Source: Cylicocyclus nassatus
Lineage: Eukaryota > Nematoda > Chromadorea > Rhabditida > Strongylidae
Length of the DNA: 64,000 nucleotides
Assembly (NCBI GenBank): GCA_958299035.1
Contig: CATQJL010000112.1
Coordinates: forward strand, 57,705,823-57,769,822
Reading direction: 5' to 3'
Below the pieces are notes generated by a model that ran no database searches, had not been told where the DNA came from, and worked only from the letters and a program-made list of their open reading frames with translations. The first letter of the stretch is position 1, and each line of letters opens with the position of its first letter. Positions 47,672 to 59,254 of this stretch are shown here, one piece after another. The position numbers and the translations under genes were made by a program.

Positions 47672-49103
47672 CAATACCGCTCACATTTTTTTTAAATAGA
47701 CGCGAATGTATGGACATGTATGGACATGTATGGACATGTCGCTACATGGAGTAATTTCGACGAAATATGAGATGTTTACATTTTGGGCAAAATTCATGAG
47801 GACGTGTTTTCGCTGGCTCGTAACTCGGCGAATTTCACAGACTGGAGCCTGAGTCACGCACCATTCGATAGCACAATTCCTAGTAACTTTGAAATAGAAA
47901 AACAAGCAGGCAAGTTTTCTGACATATACGCGAGAAGTGCGGGCAAAATCACGCACTTTCGTGATGCAGTTACAGTCACCTCACCGTGCCTCTCCAGAAA
48001 GACCCTGTAATCATCAAAGACCACGATTTTCGTGAAGAGCGTGTTCGAAAACCTCTATAAGCGAGGTTTCCCTAAAATATAAGAGCATCAACATTTTGAC
48101 TAAAATCCATCGGCGAGCTTCCGGAGCGTAAAACGAGAAAAAAATAACCCGAACATAGGAAGTTATGAACGTTCAAATGTCCAAATTTGCCAAGCATTAA
48201 GTGCCTTATATTTAACGAAAAGCTAAAACGAGAAAAAATGAAATAACCCGAACATGTTGGAAAATTGCTCGTAGAGGTTATGCGACCTGCTGATTTCGAA
48301 ACTCACATCTGCTTAGCAAGATAGCTTCGCATCCTGAGGCTATGGCGAGTAGAATATAAGACAAGATTTTTCCACAATTCACCAGCCGTTCTATTTCCTT
48401 TGAAAAAAAATTTGCGGCTACTATTTGGTACATCATAATCTACAGAAAAAGTACCATCGAAAGATCCTTGTTGGAATGTACTCGGGACAATGCTTGCTGC
48501 TTTACACCTTCGCGAAAAGACGTCCTCAGGAAGATTCAAGATTACTGAAATCGAAATATCAAGGACATGTTGTATATATGAAGATTCGCATTGATGAGCT
48601 GAGCAAGGCGCTGTTTTCAGATTCAAAATATACTTATTCCGAAGGAAGTTATGGCGAGTAGAATTTTAAAACGCGTGAATTTCCAAAATTCACCAACGCT
48701 TCTATCTCCTTTAAAAGAAAGTCTGAGCCTATTTTTTAGCGCACAATAATCTACAAGAACAGTGTTGTCGAATAGTACTTAGTAAAATCTTCTATGTTTT
48801 ATAGGTGTTGCTTCACATATTCGCGAAAGGACCTCCGCAAAACAATTTGAAAAAACTGGGAACGGAATATCGAAGACATCGTACCCCCACATCCAATATA
48901 TCATAAGATTCTCCGCGCCGAGCTGAATCGAATGGTGGCTTTGGCATCAGAATTCGTCCACTCTGAAGCGAGATATGGCCACGCGACGGTGATGTCCATA
49001 CATGTAGCTACATGTATGGACATGTCGTGTATGGACATGTAGCGACATGTCCATACATGTCCATACATTCGCGTCTATTTTCCAGAAAATGTGAACGGTA
49101 TTG
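47672..49103. mobile_element. large CAATACCGC-family element, 1.4 kb
   Basis: The left end is CAATACCGCTCACATTTTTT and the right end, on the other strand, is CAATACCGTTCACATTTTCT. TA lies outside both (47670-47671, 49104-49105). Just inside each end are ATAGACGCGAATGTATGGA arms and clusters of the repeat ATGTATGGACATG. The core consists of blocks also found at 42787-44230 and 50850-51070. No transposase frame is visible. Confidence 0.82.
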
Positions 49104-50771
49104 TATACATGACGTCCTCAATCGCCAACTTATGCTGCTATCCTTCCCCAGTTAGAGCCACCCTTTACTAAAAAGCAAAAAGGCACTATTACAAAGGAAA
49201 GCGTTTCCTCTATTTAGCAAAATCAAGTTTGCGCAAATCCGTTGTAAGAGCAAGAAGTTATGATTTTTCAAAAATGATGCGCAAGAAGTTTTGCAGAGAC
49301 CTATTATCTGTTTCACTACTTCCGGCGATCAAACGTGGTACATGGGACGCAGCTTACAACTATTTTCTAAATGTGCTTTTTGTGTTTCTTCTAAACTTGA
49401 AGTGTGGCCTACGTGCGTCAATAGCTGTTTTCCTCTTAGATTTTTTTCATGCAAAGGACAATACTGGATTGCATACGGGTGCTGAAAAAATTAAAATCCG
49501 TTGAACAAAGGCAAAAGTGTCAGTCATCCTGAATTCGATATATTTTGATATGACCAAATGCTTAGACTGATTCCAGAACCTCTAATGTTAGTCTGTCGAA
49601 ACTGAATTGCTCGTAGTTGACGGCTTCAATTCGAATCACACATTCACTTCTTTTTTGCGTGTAACTTATATTGAGAGAGGAAGAGAGTTTGTTACACAAA
49701 ACTGTGCTTCGTTCTATGAGAAGATATAGAGCTTGGAATGCTCCAAAATTTTAGATACATTTATAGACAGCAGTTGATAGATTCCGAAAGACTGAGAACA
49801 CCGATTGAGTGAAGGTTTCTTGAAGGCATGCTGTCACTTTATAAGAGATAATCTACCAAATTTGCTTGTTAAAGCCAGGACGTTCTCACTTAATTGTGCT
49901 TGTTCGGAGAGTTACACTAAAAGCCTTTGAAGTAAGTCAAATGACGTTCCATTCAGTTGCTTTGCTTATGGAAAAAGGTCGCTTTTGAACACTGCAAGAT
50001 AAAAACACGCGTAGCTCGTGACAAGGTGATGATCCGAAGAAGTACTGATCTGCCTCCCACCTTGTAATGAAATCGACATGGTAAAACGATAAGTTCAATA
50101 ATCAAATGCTTAGATCTGATTCCAGAATCGCTAGTTTACTCTGTCAAAAGTGATTTGTTAAAGGGTATTTTGCGGATTCTAGTCAAAAGCTCTTTCACGT
50201 ACAGACTTGAAATTCAGAGTACGTGCAAGGTCTCCTAAGTAGGCAATTTCGTGAAATTGTTACCGATGTTGTATTCAAGTTCAAAATTCATTTCTGTGAC
50301 AACTTGATCAATGTACAAGACCGCTCACAATTCATCAAAAAAGCCACCGAGCTCCTCCGGAGTTTACCGATACCGCATCGTATCGCAGTATCTTGGTTTG
50401 TGAATGAATCCTCAAGCCATGCACCGTTCAACTTAGCGCAGCACAGCCCATCTTCCGATATAGTTCATTGCACAGCGAGTAACCCACCAAATATAAAAAA
50501 AATTTAAAAATCGTGAATTCTAGCTGCCAATTGTCCACAGACCGTATCCAAAGAGGAGCCTATATATCTGAAGATGCTCTTCGCAGAGATGAGTCGAACG
50601 GTACGCTTGGGTTTGGAATCCTTCCACTTTGAAGCATGCGATGTTACGGAAAGCTTGACGAACACTTTTTTGATGGATTATGAGATTTATGTAGTACAAA
50701 AAAGTCAGTTCATTTGCTTAAACTACCATACTTTAGGCAGGTCGAAATCGCATGTTTAAAAAAATAGACGC
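49104..50771. other. non-genic, contains an internal direct repeat
   Basis: CAAATGCTTAGACTGATTCC at about 49556 returns as CAAATGCTTAGATCTGATTC at about 50103, with similar flanks. The frame at 50223-50507 includes the CATGCACCGTTC motif seen in the foldbacks, so it is likely repeat-derived. Confidence 0.4.
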
Positions 50772-51070
50772 TAACTTATGCGACATGTCGCATCACTCAT
50801 GCGACATGTCGCATCACTCATACGACATGTCTCATCACTCGCCTACATGTATGGACATCACCGTCGCGTGGCCATATCTCGCTTCAGAGTGGACGAATTA
50901 TGAATTCAAAGCCAACATTCGTTTCAACTCAGCGCGGAGAATTTTCTGATATATTGGAAGTGGGGGTACGATGTCTTCGATATTCCGTTTCCAGTTTCCT
51001 CAAATTCTTCTGCGGATGTCCTTGGCGAATATGTAAAGCAGCGTCTATCCAACATAGAAAAATCCACTAA
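50772..51070. repeat. 21-bp tandem repeats plus a solo foldback block
   Basis: Three units of ATGCGACATGTCGCATCACTC type (50778-50840), each palindromic around GACATGTC, lead into a block (50850-51070) matching 42787-43020 and, inverted, 48790-49010. It appears to be one arm of the 47672 family left on its own. Confidence 0.7.
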
Positions 51071-51214
51071 CGAAGGAAACTTTCAATGGCCGTGGCTTTT
51101 TGAGTGAGATGCATATTGTCTGAAGCAGCTTCGAACGCTGATTTCAAATCTGCTTTCCGTTTCTGCGGAGCGCCCTTATGAAGATGGTTATGGAAGCTTG
51201 AAAATCCTATTTAA

Positions 51215-51537
51215 GGCACCGTCCACCCAAAATGGAGGTTGGCGAGACTATGATGGCATACTAGTGTGAGCCCCATACTAGACAAACCTCCAAGCTTCGC
51301 CGCAAAAGACTGCTTCTAGAGCGAGAAATCTGCTCCGGAAGTAGCAAAGTAGGCGGGGCGATCAGGGTCGCCCCGCCCTTGCATGCTTTATCTCGCCTGC
51401 GCTTGTTGCAGAGGGTTCTCAAAACAGGGATTTTTGAGGGTTTCGCGGATTTTCAGCTCCATATTCAGAATCAGGGCTTTCAGAAGGACTGAAGGTGACA
51501 AAAACATTGAATTCGAGATTTTGGGTGGACTGTGCCT
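51215..51537. mobile_element. TTAA-flanked MITE nested in the foldback
   Basis: TTAA (51211-51214 and 51538-51541) flanks ends GGCACCGTCCACCCAAAAT and, on the other strand, AGGCACAGTCCACCCAAAAT. A TTAA target site is the hallmark of piggyBac-like elements. Removing it restores continuity with the opposite arm, which lacks it. No transposase. Confidence 0.75.
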
Positions 51538-51572
51538 TTAAGGGGCGCTCTTTGAGTTTGTGCTATGTGCGT

Positions 51573-51650
51573 TGGTGGCAGTGGTGTGTGGTTAGTTGCT
51601 GGCATTGAAGGCGAAAGCTCGGTGGATCGAATCCGGTGCAGAGCGAGTCG
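51573..51650 (+). repeat. tRNA-like (SINE-type) module, plus copy
   Basis: GTGGTGTGTGGTTAGTTGC resembles a pol III box A region and GGATCGAATCC resembles box B, about 30 nt apart as in a tRNA. The stems do not pair properly, so it is not a working tRNA gene. Confidence 0.5.
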
Positions 51651-52149
51651 TTTTGCACTTTGAATGTGAGTTCAAAAACCACTCTAATTCGTTTGCAGTC
51701 AATTACTGTAATACCCTTAGCAAATGTGACCTAAGGAAAAAATTTTCTGGCAAAATCGCTTGCTTGTTGAGATTTGGTTTCCTCTGCAAAAATATGTACA
51801 GAGGTGAAGCGAAATTACAAAGTGGGCAAAACACAGACATTTCTCACAACGGAACAGCGCATGAAGAAAAACTCCACGCAATTCTCATGCTCGCAAGTAC
51901 CCATTAAATTAAAGGCAGAAGAAACATCTCGATTAATGTTAGTGCCATTCGCATTATATGGTGGTGAACATGCTTCACCATGTTCTTTCCTATTTTACTG
52001 GTAACAAAGTTAGGTAGAATTTCAGGGCCTCATTACAAGCAATTATGACAGAAAATTGTTTCCCTTGGTCACATTTGCTAAGGGTGTTACAGTACGTGAC
52101 TGCAGACGAATTAGAGTGGTTTTTCAACTCACATTCAAAATGCAAAATG

Positions 52150-52230
52150 GTTTGCTCTGCACCGTATTCGAACCACCGACTTTTCGCCTGCAATGCCAGC
52201 AACTAACCACTACACCACTGCCACCAACGC
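52150..52230 (-). repeat. tRNA-like (SINE-type) module, minus copy
   Basis: Read on the minus strand: GTGGTGTAGTGGTTAGTTGC (box A-like) and GTGGTTCGAATAC (box B-like). It is closer to the tRNA consensus than the plus copy, but still lacks a proper T stem. Confidence 0.5.
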
Positions 52231-52614
52231 ACATAGCACCGCTCTCAAGCTCAAAGAGCGCTCTCAAAATAGGATTTTCAGGCTTTCATAACCCTATTCA
52301 GAAGGGCGCTCCGCAGAAACGTAAAGTAGATTTGAAATCAGTGTTCGAAGCTGTTTCAGACGATATGCATCTCATATAAAAGGCCATGGCCATTGAAAGT
52401 ACTTCCCTCGTCAGAAGTGTACCATTGAGCCGTTGAAAATCCAGTGACGGTTTTGAAAGTGATACAGAGAGCATACAACTATACAATTTCTAGATTAACA
52501 AATGTCAAGTGTACGAGTTAATTACTCTCGTCACTTAATCCCTCTCCCTTAGTTTCATGCCTTGTACTAACATAATAATTCTTGACTAGATTCTTTATCG
52601 TTATGACATTATAG

Positions 52615-54049
52615 ATTCAACAAAGTGGGGGAACATAATTGGGGAAGGGACCACCGAGCACCCGGGGAGTGCCAGCTCATCTGAAGTTGGTGGCACCGCC
52701 CAAGTCGGCGAGGGGACTGTCGGACTCTAATTAGTCTGCGTCTCGACATGTCCGTGCTTTGGATCTGAAAAAGCGTTTGCTTCAGATGATTGACGCTGAG
52801 TTTCAAGATTACGTTTCTATCAGAACAACTTGGAAAATGATTCAGAATAGTGCCTCGCACTCAAAAACGTGCTGACGAAGATCTCAATACCCAAATTTCT
52901 GGTGATAAGTTTCAATCTTTGTAGATACTGTCACGAGAAAATCAATGTTTGCAGATAAACACGCATCTAGCTATAAAAAACAAAGAACTCTTGAATAAGA
53001 AGCGTCTGATGGAAGCGAAATTAAGGAAAAATCAGCCAGCAGAAGCGTTCATCACATAAGTAAGGGATAGAAAAAATACACAGCACTAATGAAAAAGCTC
53101 TGTGCTTTGTCAAATCTAAAAACCTTTTAGCTAATAATGAGATGGCAACTACAAGGCTTTCGTTCAGATTAACCAATATGCATCAAAGATAAACAAGCAG
53201 GGATTACAGGTTCAAAAGTATTTTTTATGGATATGCGAACAATAATTATGTGCTTTTCACCTGTCATTTTAGCAATGAAAGGAAATTTTACAAATTTTTT
53301 GGGAACTGGGATGCATGCCGAAACTTGCTTGAAGTGTTCCCTGGATTTACAAAATTGGGCGAGCACGAATGTGTTAGCCAAAACCAAAAAATAGTCCTGT
53401 TCTGTTCTGCTGATGTTCACGAAATTCTCATCCCAGATAGGTGGAAATGGTATCTTTGGTACTAGGTTGGCTGGAAAGTTCTCAAACATTTTCAGACGGG
53501 ATTCGCTACTTCTCGAAACCTAAATCATGTATTTCCGGCAGAGGTACCATTCGATAGAGCAAAGCAAGCTCTACATGATGGTATGCAATCGCACCAGATT
53601 CGTCCCAGCGTGAGTTTGCATCCGGAATCTGAGTCGCACCGAAGGCTCCAAAATTGGGAAAAATTCACATTTCCGTTTGAATGAATCCTACGGATCTCCA
53701 GTTGCGCAAATTGCATACCACATCAGACACTCATATGATACTGACACTCACTTTTATAAGTACCAAATTGAGCTCCCTCACTCACTCAGCTCCCTCATAT
53801 GTATGGATGAAGCATTGATCTGTAAGAGTCTAGTGACCTGAACTTGAGTAGTAATAGACAATATCGCAGTGAAGTCACTGATTGAGAACCAACTGAAGCG
53901 AAAAAATTCGGTAAAATCGAGAACGCACCAAAATTCAATCTAAGTAAAGAAGGAGAGACGAAGAATATCAAGACCGACGCTTCCTACATGGAAATGATAA
54001 AAGCGTGCTGTACCAATCTGGAGAGCAGATTAATGCTACATGATGCTTA
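52615..54049 (+). pseudogene. broken gene with coiled-coil-like segments
   Basis: Plus-strand coding-like pieces appear in different frames. One is GTTEHPGSASSSEVGGTAQV (about 52646). Another is LDLKKRLLQMIDAEFQDYVS (about 52765), continuing in the next frame as ADEDLNTQISGDKFQSL (about 52872), then after a stop NTHLAIKNKELLNKKRLMEA (about 52957). The last is KKFGKIENAPKFNLSKEGET ending CTNLESRLMLHDA at 54049. AATAAA follows about 35 nt later (54084-54089), as at a real 3' end. Charged heptad-like runs suggest coiled coil. A mariner-type end (GGTTGGCTGGAAAGTTCTC at about 53466) lies between the pieces, so insertion plus frameshifts probably killed the gene. Some frame changes could instead be introns. 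Confidence 0.4.
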
Positions 54050-54206
54050 GGTGTTGAAAAAAATAGTAATTTGTACACTAAAAAAATAAATTTTCTCCAG
54101 TCGCGTCCTCTTCTCATTTCCTACCTTCTAGATTTCGTAAGTACCGCCCTCCCCCGACAGTTAGCCAAAGTTAATATCACGATTGTCGTGGAGGTAATAA
54201 AGAGGG

Positions 54207-54388
54207 CATGCATGGGGTAGAGGACATCAGGTCGCCAAAAGGGGAGGTCTCGCGCGGACATTCGCAACAGAACACGCTCCTCCATCGTTATCGTTATTGC
54301 CTTATACTAGCTGTCCGCTCGGGTGGAGCTTATAGACGAATAATGCCCTCCGTCTCTTCCAGTTTTGTTTCAAGGGACCCCATGCATG
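54207..54388. repeat. 182-bp segment with CATGCATGGGGT ends
   Basis: CATGCATGGGGT at the left is mirrored exactly by ACCCCATGCATG at the right. There is no clear target duplication. It may be a small MITE. Confidence 0.5.
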
Positions 54389-55776
54389 TGTGAATGATGA
54401 TTACGGGTACGCTTTGGTCTTCAGCCCTACAAATTCTTGTGAAAGGTCAATAGCCAAAAAAGTGTATGTGTGCATGTCGACAGCCAAGGAAGTTTGTATG
54501 TACGTGGAGTTCCTATGGAACATAATGCTTCTGAGAAGCTCAAAGTTTTTACCAGTCAGGTTATTGCTTCTTCAACCATGAAACTTATTTTTTGGAGTCG
54601 CTGGTAGGTCGTGTTCATAAGGCGTTAAGTGTAAGCTAAGATACGTGCAGATAATAAGTGCGCTGATTTTGTATTTACTGGTTTGATTTGAGGAAATGCC
54701 CTTTGAGATACAATTTAATAATGATGTTACCTTTGTAGAGTTTATTGTTTTTAGTCAATTCCCTTTGATTGGAATGCACCAGTTTTAAGTGATCAATGAT
54801 TGAAACAAAATTCATCAAAAGTCAAATACACTTGTGTGCGAGTGGCGATATGGGATTTTTGCAAAGCTAAAAAAGGCAACTGCCGTGCAAAGAGGTGCGA
54901 GCTTTTTAATTTGAAGATGAGAGGTGCTCGACGCGCGCCTCACTAAATATACACCAATCTTCAGTATAGACTAGCTTTTACATCTCAAATACTAAGATTT
55001 TTGGAAAGGCTGGATGAGATTGAGCGAGGAAGGAAGGAAGCTGAACTCAGTGAGCCTTGACTTCCCCACATACAATTACCGGCTGACCGGACAACGAAGG
55101 CCTTCCGGTCTAGGGCTGCGCTATATTTGAGGGCGGAGCCTAAAACTGGCCGAAGATCGGGCAAAAACCTACTACCGGATGGCTTCCGGTCATGTCCGCA
55201 AAAGCGCGCGAATGCGCACAAAATCATGCCTACTGTCAAGATAAATGGCAAGCATGCAATTTCATCATTGCTGCGCGCCTTACTTCACCTTTTGAATCTT
55301 GTTGTTAGTATTTTTCTTTTATCAAAGTGTTTTTTCTGTCTTTGATCTTGTGCTATCATGTGTTAACGCTCATCTTTGTTTTTAGCAGGCTAGGAAAGTC
55401 CCTTCATGCTGTCGCTGAGTTGTCATAATGTTGCACTGAAGAATGCTGGCAAATGTTATTCCTTTTGTTATTTGCTTCTGCAAGTTCCTACTACAAAATT
55501 GCGCAGCTAATGTAGTAAGCATCTTTGCTGCATTACTATCTTTTCCCAGAGTGAACGTATTTCATGAACGTTTCAGAGGTTGAAGCGCATCCAAAAGTTG
55601 TATAACATGCTTGACTCTACATTGATGAAGTATTCGCTAAGATTGCGCATGGATTATCTGGTTGTTTGTATACTCCGGAGAAATTCCGCCCTACGAAATA
55701 ACTGTGAACAGACTCGTATTCCTTGTGCAACGACTTATTTGTTCTGTTCGGAGCTGGAATTGATATAAATGTCCAG
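54389..55776. other. intergenic, GC-richer island near 55.1 kb
   Basis: The stretch 55060-55220 is GC-rich with ACCGG/CCGGT pairs and frames on both strands that look compositional. The frame at 55580-55768 follows a GAACGTTTCAG acceptor-like site and could be an upstream exon of the PDZ-like gene, but this is not supported further. Confidence 0.35.
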
Positions 55777-56169
55777 TTATAGGGGGTGTATCCCATTATT
55801 TGTGACTGTCAATTGCGCAGGCGCCGCGCGCGACAGGCTGGCAGTAACAGTTGCGAGGAGAGCTCGGGTAGCCGACTTGCTAAGCATACTATTCCATTTT
55901 TTGTAAAGGTTTTCATACTATTATATCATTCACAGAAGTTTGGCCCCAAATCGTGCAAAAATGAAAAAGATAGTGAATGGAGATATGAGAAGTACTATGT
56001 GTCTGGTCACAAAATATGTACTTTCGGTTTACTATAACAACGTGACCCCCAAACATGTCCTCTGCGGTATTTCCTCTAGCCCTTCTGTCTCTCGCTCGGG
56101 TTACTATAACACCGCGTCGCGGCAATTTCTGATTGACAACCACAAGTAATGGGCGCCTCCCGTTATAGA
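55777..56169. mobile_element. inverted-repeat element with TATAGGGG ends
   Basis: The left arm (TTATAGGGGGTGTATCCCAT, then TATTTGTGACTGTCAAT) is mirrored by the right arm (TATAACGGGAGGCGCCCATT, then ACTTGTGGTTGTCAAT on the other strand). GC-rich GGCGCCGCGCGC and TTACTATAAC motifs lie inside. The 141-codon minus frame across it is produced by the repeat. Superfamily unclear. Confidence 0.6.
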
Positions 56170-56340
56170 TACCCACATGTATTTGAATCTTTGTAGGGGA
56201 TAGATAACAACCTGTTGATTCCGATTTTCGCACATTGCTGTCGTAAGCTACTGAAGTTGGCTTTTCATCCATATTGTATAATGTATAGTTCATTTGTAAA
56301 ATCGTGACGACGGATTTTACTGCGGTCTTTGCGACCACAG

Positions 56341-57253
56341 AAGCATGAAACGCTTATACAAGAAGGCAGCACCTCAACGTCCAGCTCAGTCACTTCCAAG
56401 GTCTATATATTATCATATGTAACCAAAAAACCATTCGACTAGAGATGAGAACCAAAAAAACACGATTTCCGGAAGTGGCGTGCGTGTCGCGAGCGGTCGC
56501 ATCATCGTCACGATAATTCAAATGCCCTATATTATTATTTGTAGGGATCCAGAACATCATACTCTTTTGATAAGTATTATGGAGTAAAGGGCACAGATGT
56601 AGTGCTTATAGAGTTGGAGCTCGAGCGTACACTCGGATTTGGCCTTTGTTTTCACGCAATGCATTGTGGATGCAAAGGTTATTATGTTGTATGTGCTGAT
56701 TTAACACTTGCTCGTTCTGGTTTATGACCCACCGTAAAAAATAATTCATCATTGTAAAGGGATTCTGTGTTACATTGTATTTGATTAAGAGAATAATGTC
56801 AAGGATAAACTTGCCAAACTGATGACGCGATAACGATTCGCTGCGCAATAGGAGGTTTGGCTGGCGTTTGCCCCGCGACCGGCTGGCGGGCGGTCGTCAA
56901 CCGCCTCGGTGGGAATTGAGGTGTTGCCTCAGCCGCCATCGCCCGTTCACCAGCCGGGAAATATGTAAGTATTCTTAGCGGTTATGCACGGCGTGATTCT
57001 ACTCAATTTGAATTGAACACTAACAGTTGCTAGGACCCTGACGTGTTCACAAGGGCGGAATTTCTGATGGTTTGCAGCAAATCCGTTTAGGTAGGAAGAT
57101 AATATTCTTATTTTCAACACTAGTGGGCAAGCGACGGTGCAAAATTTCTCATCAGAGCGGCAACTTAAGGATGAGCTAACAAGGGAATTTTCAGATGTCG
57201 AAGAGGCCAATTCAGACAAGTTGCACACCACTGGATGCAGCATAGAACACTGA
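56341..57253 (+). CDS. PDZ-like domain gene, partial
   Basis: Exon 56341-56400 lies between ACCACAG and AAG|GTCTAT and reads KHETLIQEGSTSTSSSVTSK. It joins in phase 0 to an exon from 56545 (TTTGTAG acceptor): GSRTSYSFDKYYGVKGTDVV, then VVLIELELERTLGFGL. The LGFGL motif after a beta strand is the carboxylate-binding loop signature of PDZ domains. A terminal exon, 57095-57253, reads EDNILIFNTSGQATVQNFSS and KDELTREFSDVEEANSDKLH; its DNILIFN resembles the GD-IL-VN strand of a PDZ fold. How these connect is unsettled: the donor of the second exon and a possible GC-rich exon near 56852-56961 (with a GTAAGT donor) do not give one clean phase. PDZ proteins scaffold membrane complexes; the specific family is not identified. 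Confidence 0.45.
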
Positions 57254-57264
57254 GTCCAAATCTA

Positions 57265-57533
57265 CCTTCCATATTTGCCGAACGCCTTTGTAGACGAAGT
57301 TATGATCACTTTTATTGCAAGAGAATCGCATATATAATTTGCAAAATCAAGGACATTGCTGTCCTTTTATGTTATCGTTAGGTACCATATAAAGTAAACT
57401 AGTTGCATTTTTGGTCTAGCATTGAGCTTACATGGCGTTGTATGGCCTAAGTTGCTCTTTCTATACACGATCTCTCTACGATATGAAAGCTCATGACTTC
57501 GTCTACAAAAGCGTTCAGCAGATATACAAGGCA
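57265..57533. repeat. foldback with CTTTTGTAGACGAAG arms
   Basis: GAACGCCTTTGTAGACGAAG at the left is mirrored by GAACGCTTTTGTAGACGAAG at the right, about 180 bp apart. It lies directly after the PDZ-like gene and may form its 3' flank. Confidence 0.65.
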
Positions 57534-57828
57534 GATTCAAAGAGTGTTTTATGCTGCCAATTGTATGCATGTATGGATTGGCCACTTTGACTTCTGATCA
57601 TTTCCTTGTAAGAGCAAGTTTATTCCAAGACATCTGAGTTCATGCTCACTGTTTTTCTCTGTGTTCCTTCACAGAAAGTTACGAGCCAGTAATCAAACAC
57701 TGTTGGAAATGTTTGCTTACTCTCGCACTAGATTTGACTCGCTCGTGTATCGAGCAAATGAAGATAAAAGGAAGTAATCACTTGACAGAATATCGATCTG
57801 GATTTAGCAGAGCTAAGAGGAAATATTA

Positions 57829-58699
57829 GGTCGTAAAGAAAGTTCCCGGGCACTTGCGAAAAATTTTTCCAACTAGCTGTAACTTCAAGCAGGTTGATTC
57901 TTCTTTGAAGCTACAAACTTCATTGCAAAGGCAATTTTGTCCACATATATTGTCTTGCTGGCGTTTCAGCGCCTCACTGCGGTCCACCAGCATGCGCAGA
58001 AGGGGAAAAGGTCGACGCGAAAAGTGGCCTATTGATGCAGGATTATCTCAGGCCATGATGAAAGCTGGAGAGCTCAAATACTGTAGTTATGTATGCTGGG
58101 GCTATTATACTATCTTTTGAGCGACCACATGCAAAAAAAGCTTTTTCAGAAGGTTTCATAAATCGATCATTTTTTCAAAAATGCACCATTTTTCGTTTAA
58201 GTAACTTTGAAGTCTTCTCGATCTGCATAGGGTGGACCAAATCTTTGATCACTGCGAACATTGTTGGGGTAATGCCTTACACATCTTTTGGAGCCATCAT
58301 CCTGTCCCCGCAGAAGCGACGCCAAATGCTAAAAGAGTTGCAGTCGTAGGCAAGTTTGACAGCTTGAGTTTGAGCGCAAATCGCAAAATTCGAGTGTAGC
58401 TGCAGGTCAGAACTTAACAGACTTCTCAATCTGATCACCCATGATTTAGACGAGCTTTGAATTGCACAGAAAAGTGGCCGTAGGAAGAAAAATTGTGAAA
58501 TTTTTATGGTTGGAAAGATTCTCTTTTCTGATGTGCAGATCAAACACGTTTTGGCATCGATAAAAATCAGAAGCCATTTTGGAAAGTTTACACTTCCCGC
58601 TACTGAACAGTATAAAAAAACTTGGTGTCATCCGACCGAGCGCCGAAAAAATGCGCTTGAAAATGAAATTTCCTTAAGTGCCCGACTTTCTTTACAACC
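57829..58699. mobile_element. mariner-like element, 871 bp
   Basis: TA-flanked ends GGTCGTAAAGAAAGTTCCCG and, on the other strand, GGTTGTAAAGAAAGTCGGGC. They are followed by GGGCACTT in both. No intact transposase. Confidence 0.8.
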
Positions 58700-59254
58700 T
58701 AATAGCATAAGGCCCGTGGTAAACCCCCATTCATCTCCGTTGACTTGAGATAAAGCATTTAGAGGAACTTTTTACTTTGAACCTAGTACCGCCCATCGCG
58801 TGCTTTGCATTGGTCAGTTGAACAATCAGAAGACCGCTCGGTTGAGTGCCAGCCACGGTCAGTTCAGCAGAATGCCACATAGCCGAGAGATTTTTCAGAC
58901 ATAGCTTAAATTTTCTTTTAAAAACTGCTCAAAACAAATATTTTTTGATTTTTATCCAATTTGTATTTCAACATTTCCGTTTACGACTTTTCGTGAAAAA
59001 ATCGAACCTTTGTTTTGCCCATTCGTTTGTAGGCGATATCCTTGATAGCAATCATCACCTATTTTTTTTGATAGCAATCCGCATCCAGATCCTAACCACT
59101 GACCGGGCTGAGGCGCCCTAGATTCGTACATGCCCTCAACCGAGTTGCGCTGTTTATAAAGGATTCACTACGGGCCCAAATGTGACCGCGCATTTCTGTC
59201 CGAGTCAGGACTTCACTATGGCGCGCGTTTCCAGCTTCATTAAAGAAGGTCATA
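58700..59254. other. intergenic, no gene recognised
   Basis: No supported feature. Confidence 0.35.

Larger units (their letters stand above)
51078..52404. mobile_element. foldback element with tRNA-like arms
   Basis: The left arm (51078-51211 plus 51542-51785) is mirrored by the right arm (52010-52404): ACTTTCAATGGCCGTGGCTT against ACTTTCAATGGCCATGGCCT, and TTTCTGCGGAGCGCCCTT in both. Each arm holds a tRNA-like module. The 225-bp centre is unique. A second transposon (51215-51537) interrupts the left arm only. Confidence 0.75.

Noticed and set aside
50778..50840. Short regularly spaced repeats resembling a CRISPR array
   Set aside because: The repeats are contiguous with no unique spacers, and the genome is eukaryotic. 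They are subterminal repeats of a foldback family.
53466..53760. Possible complete mariner element starting GGTTGGCTGGAAAGTTCTC
   Set aside because: The left end is convincing, but no mirrored right end with TA was found, so its extent cannot be stated.
55913..56338. 141-codon minus-strand frame
   Set aside because: It runs across the inverted-repeat element at 55777-56169 and has no domain or splice context; the PDZ-like exon lies on the other strand next to it.
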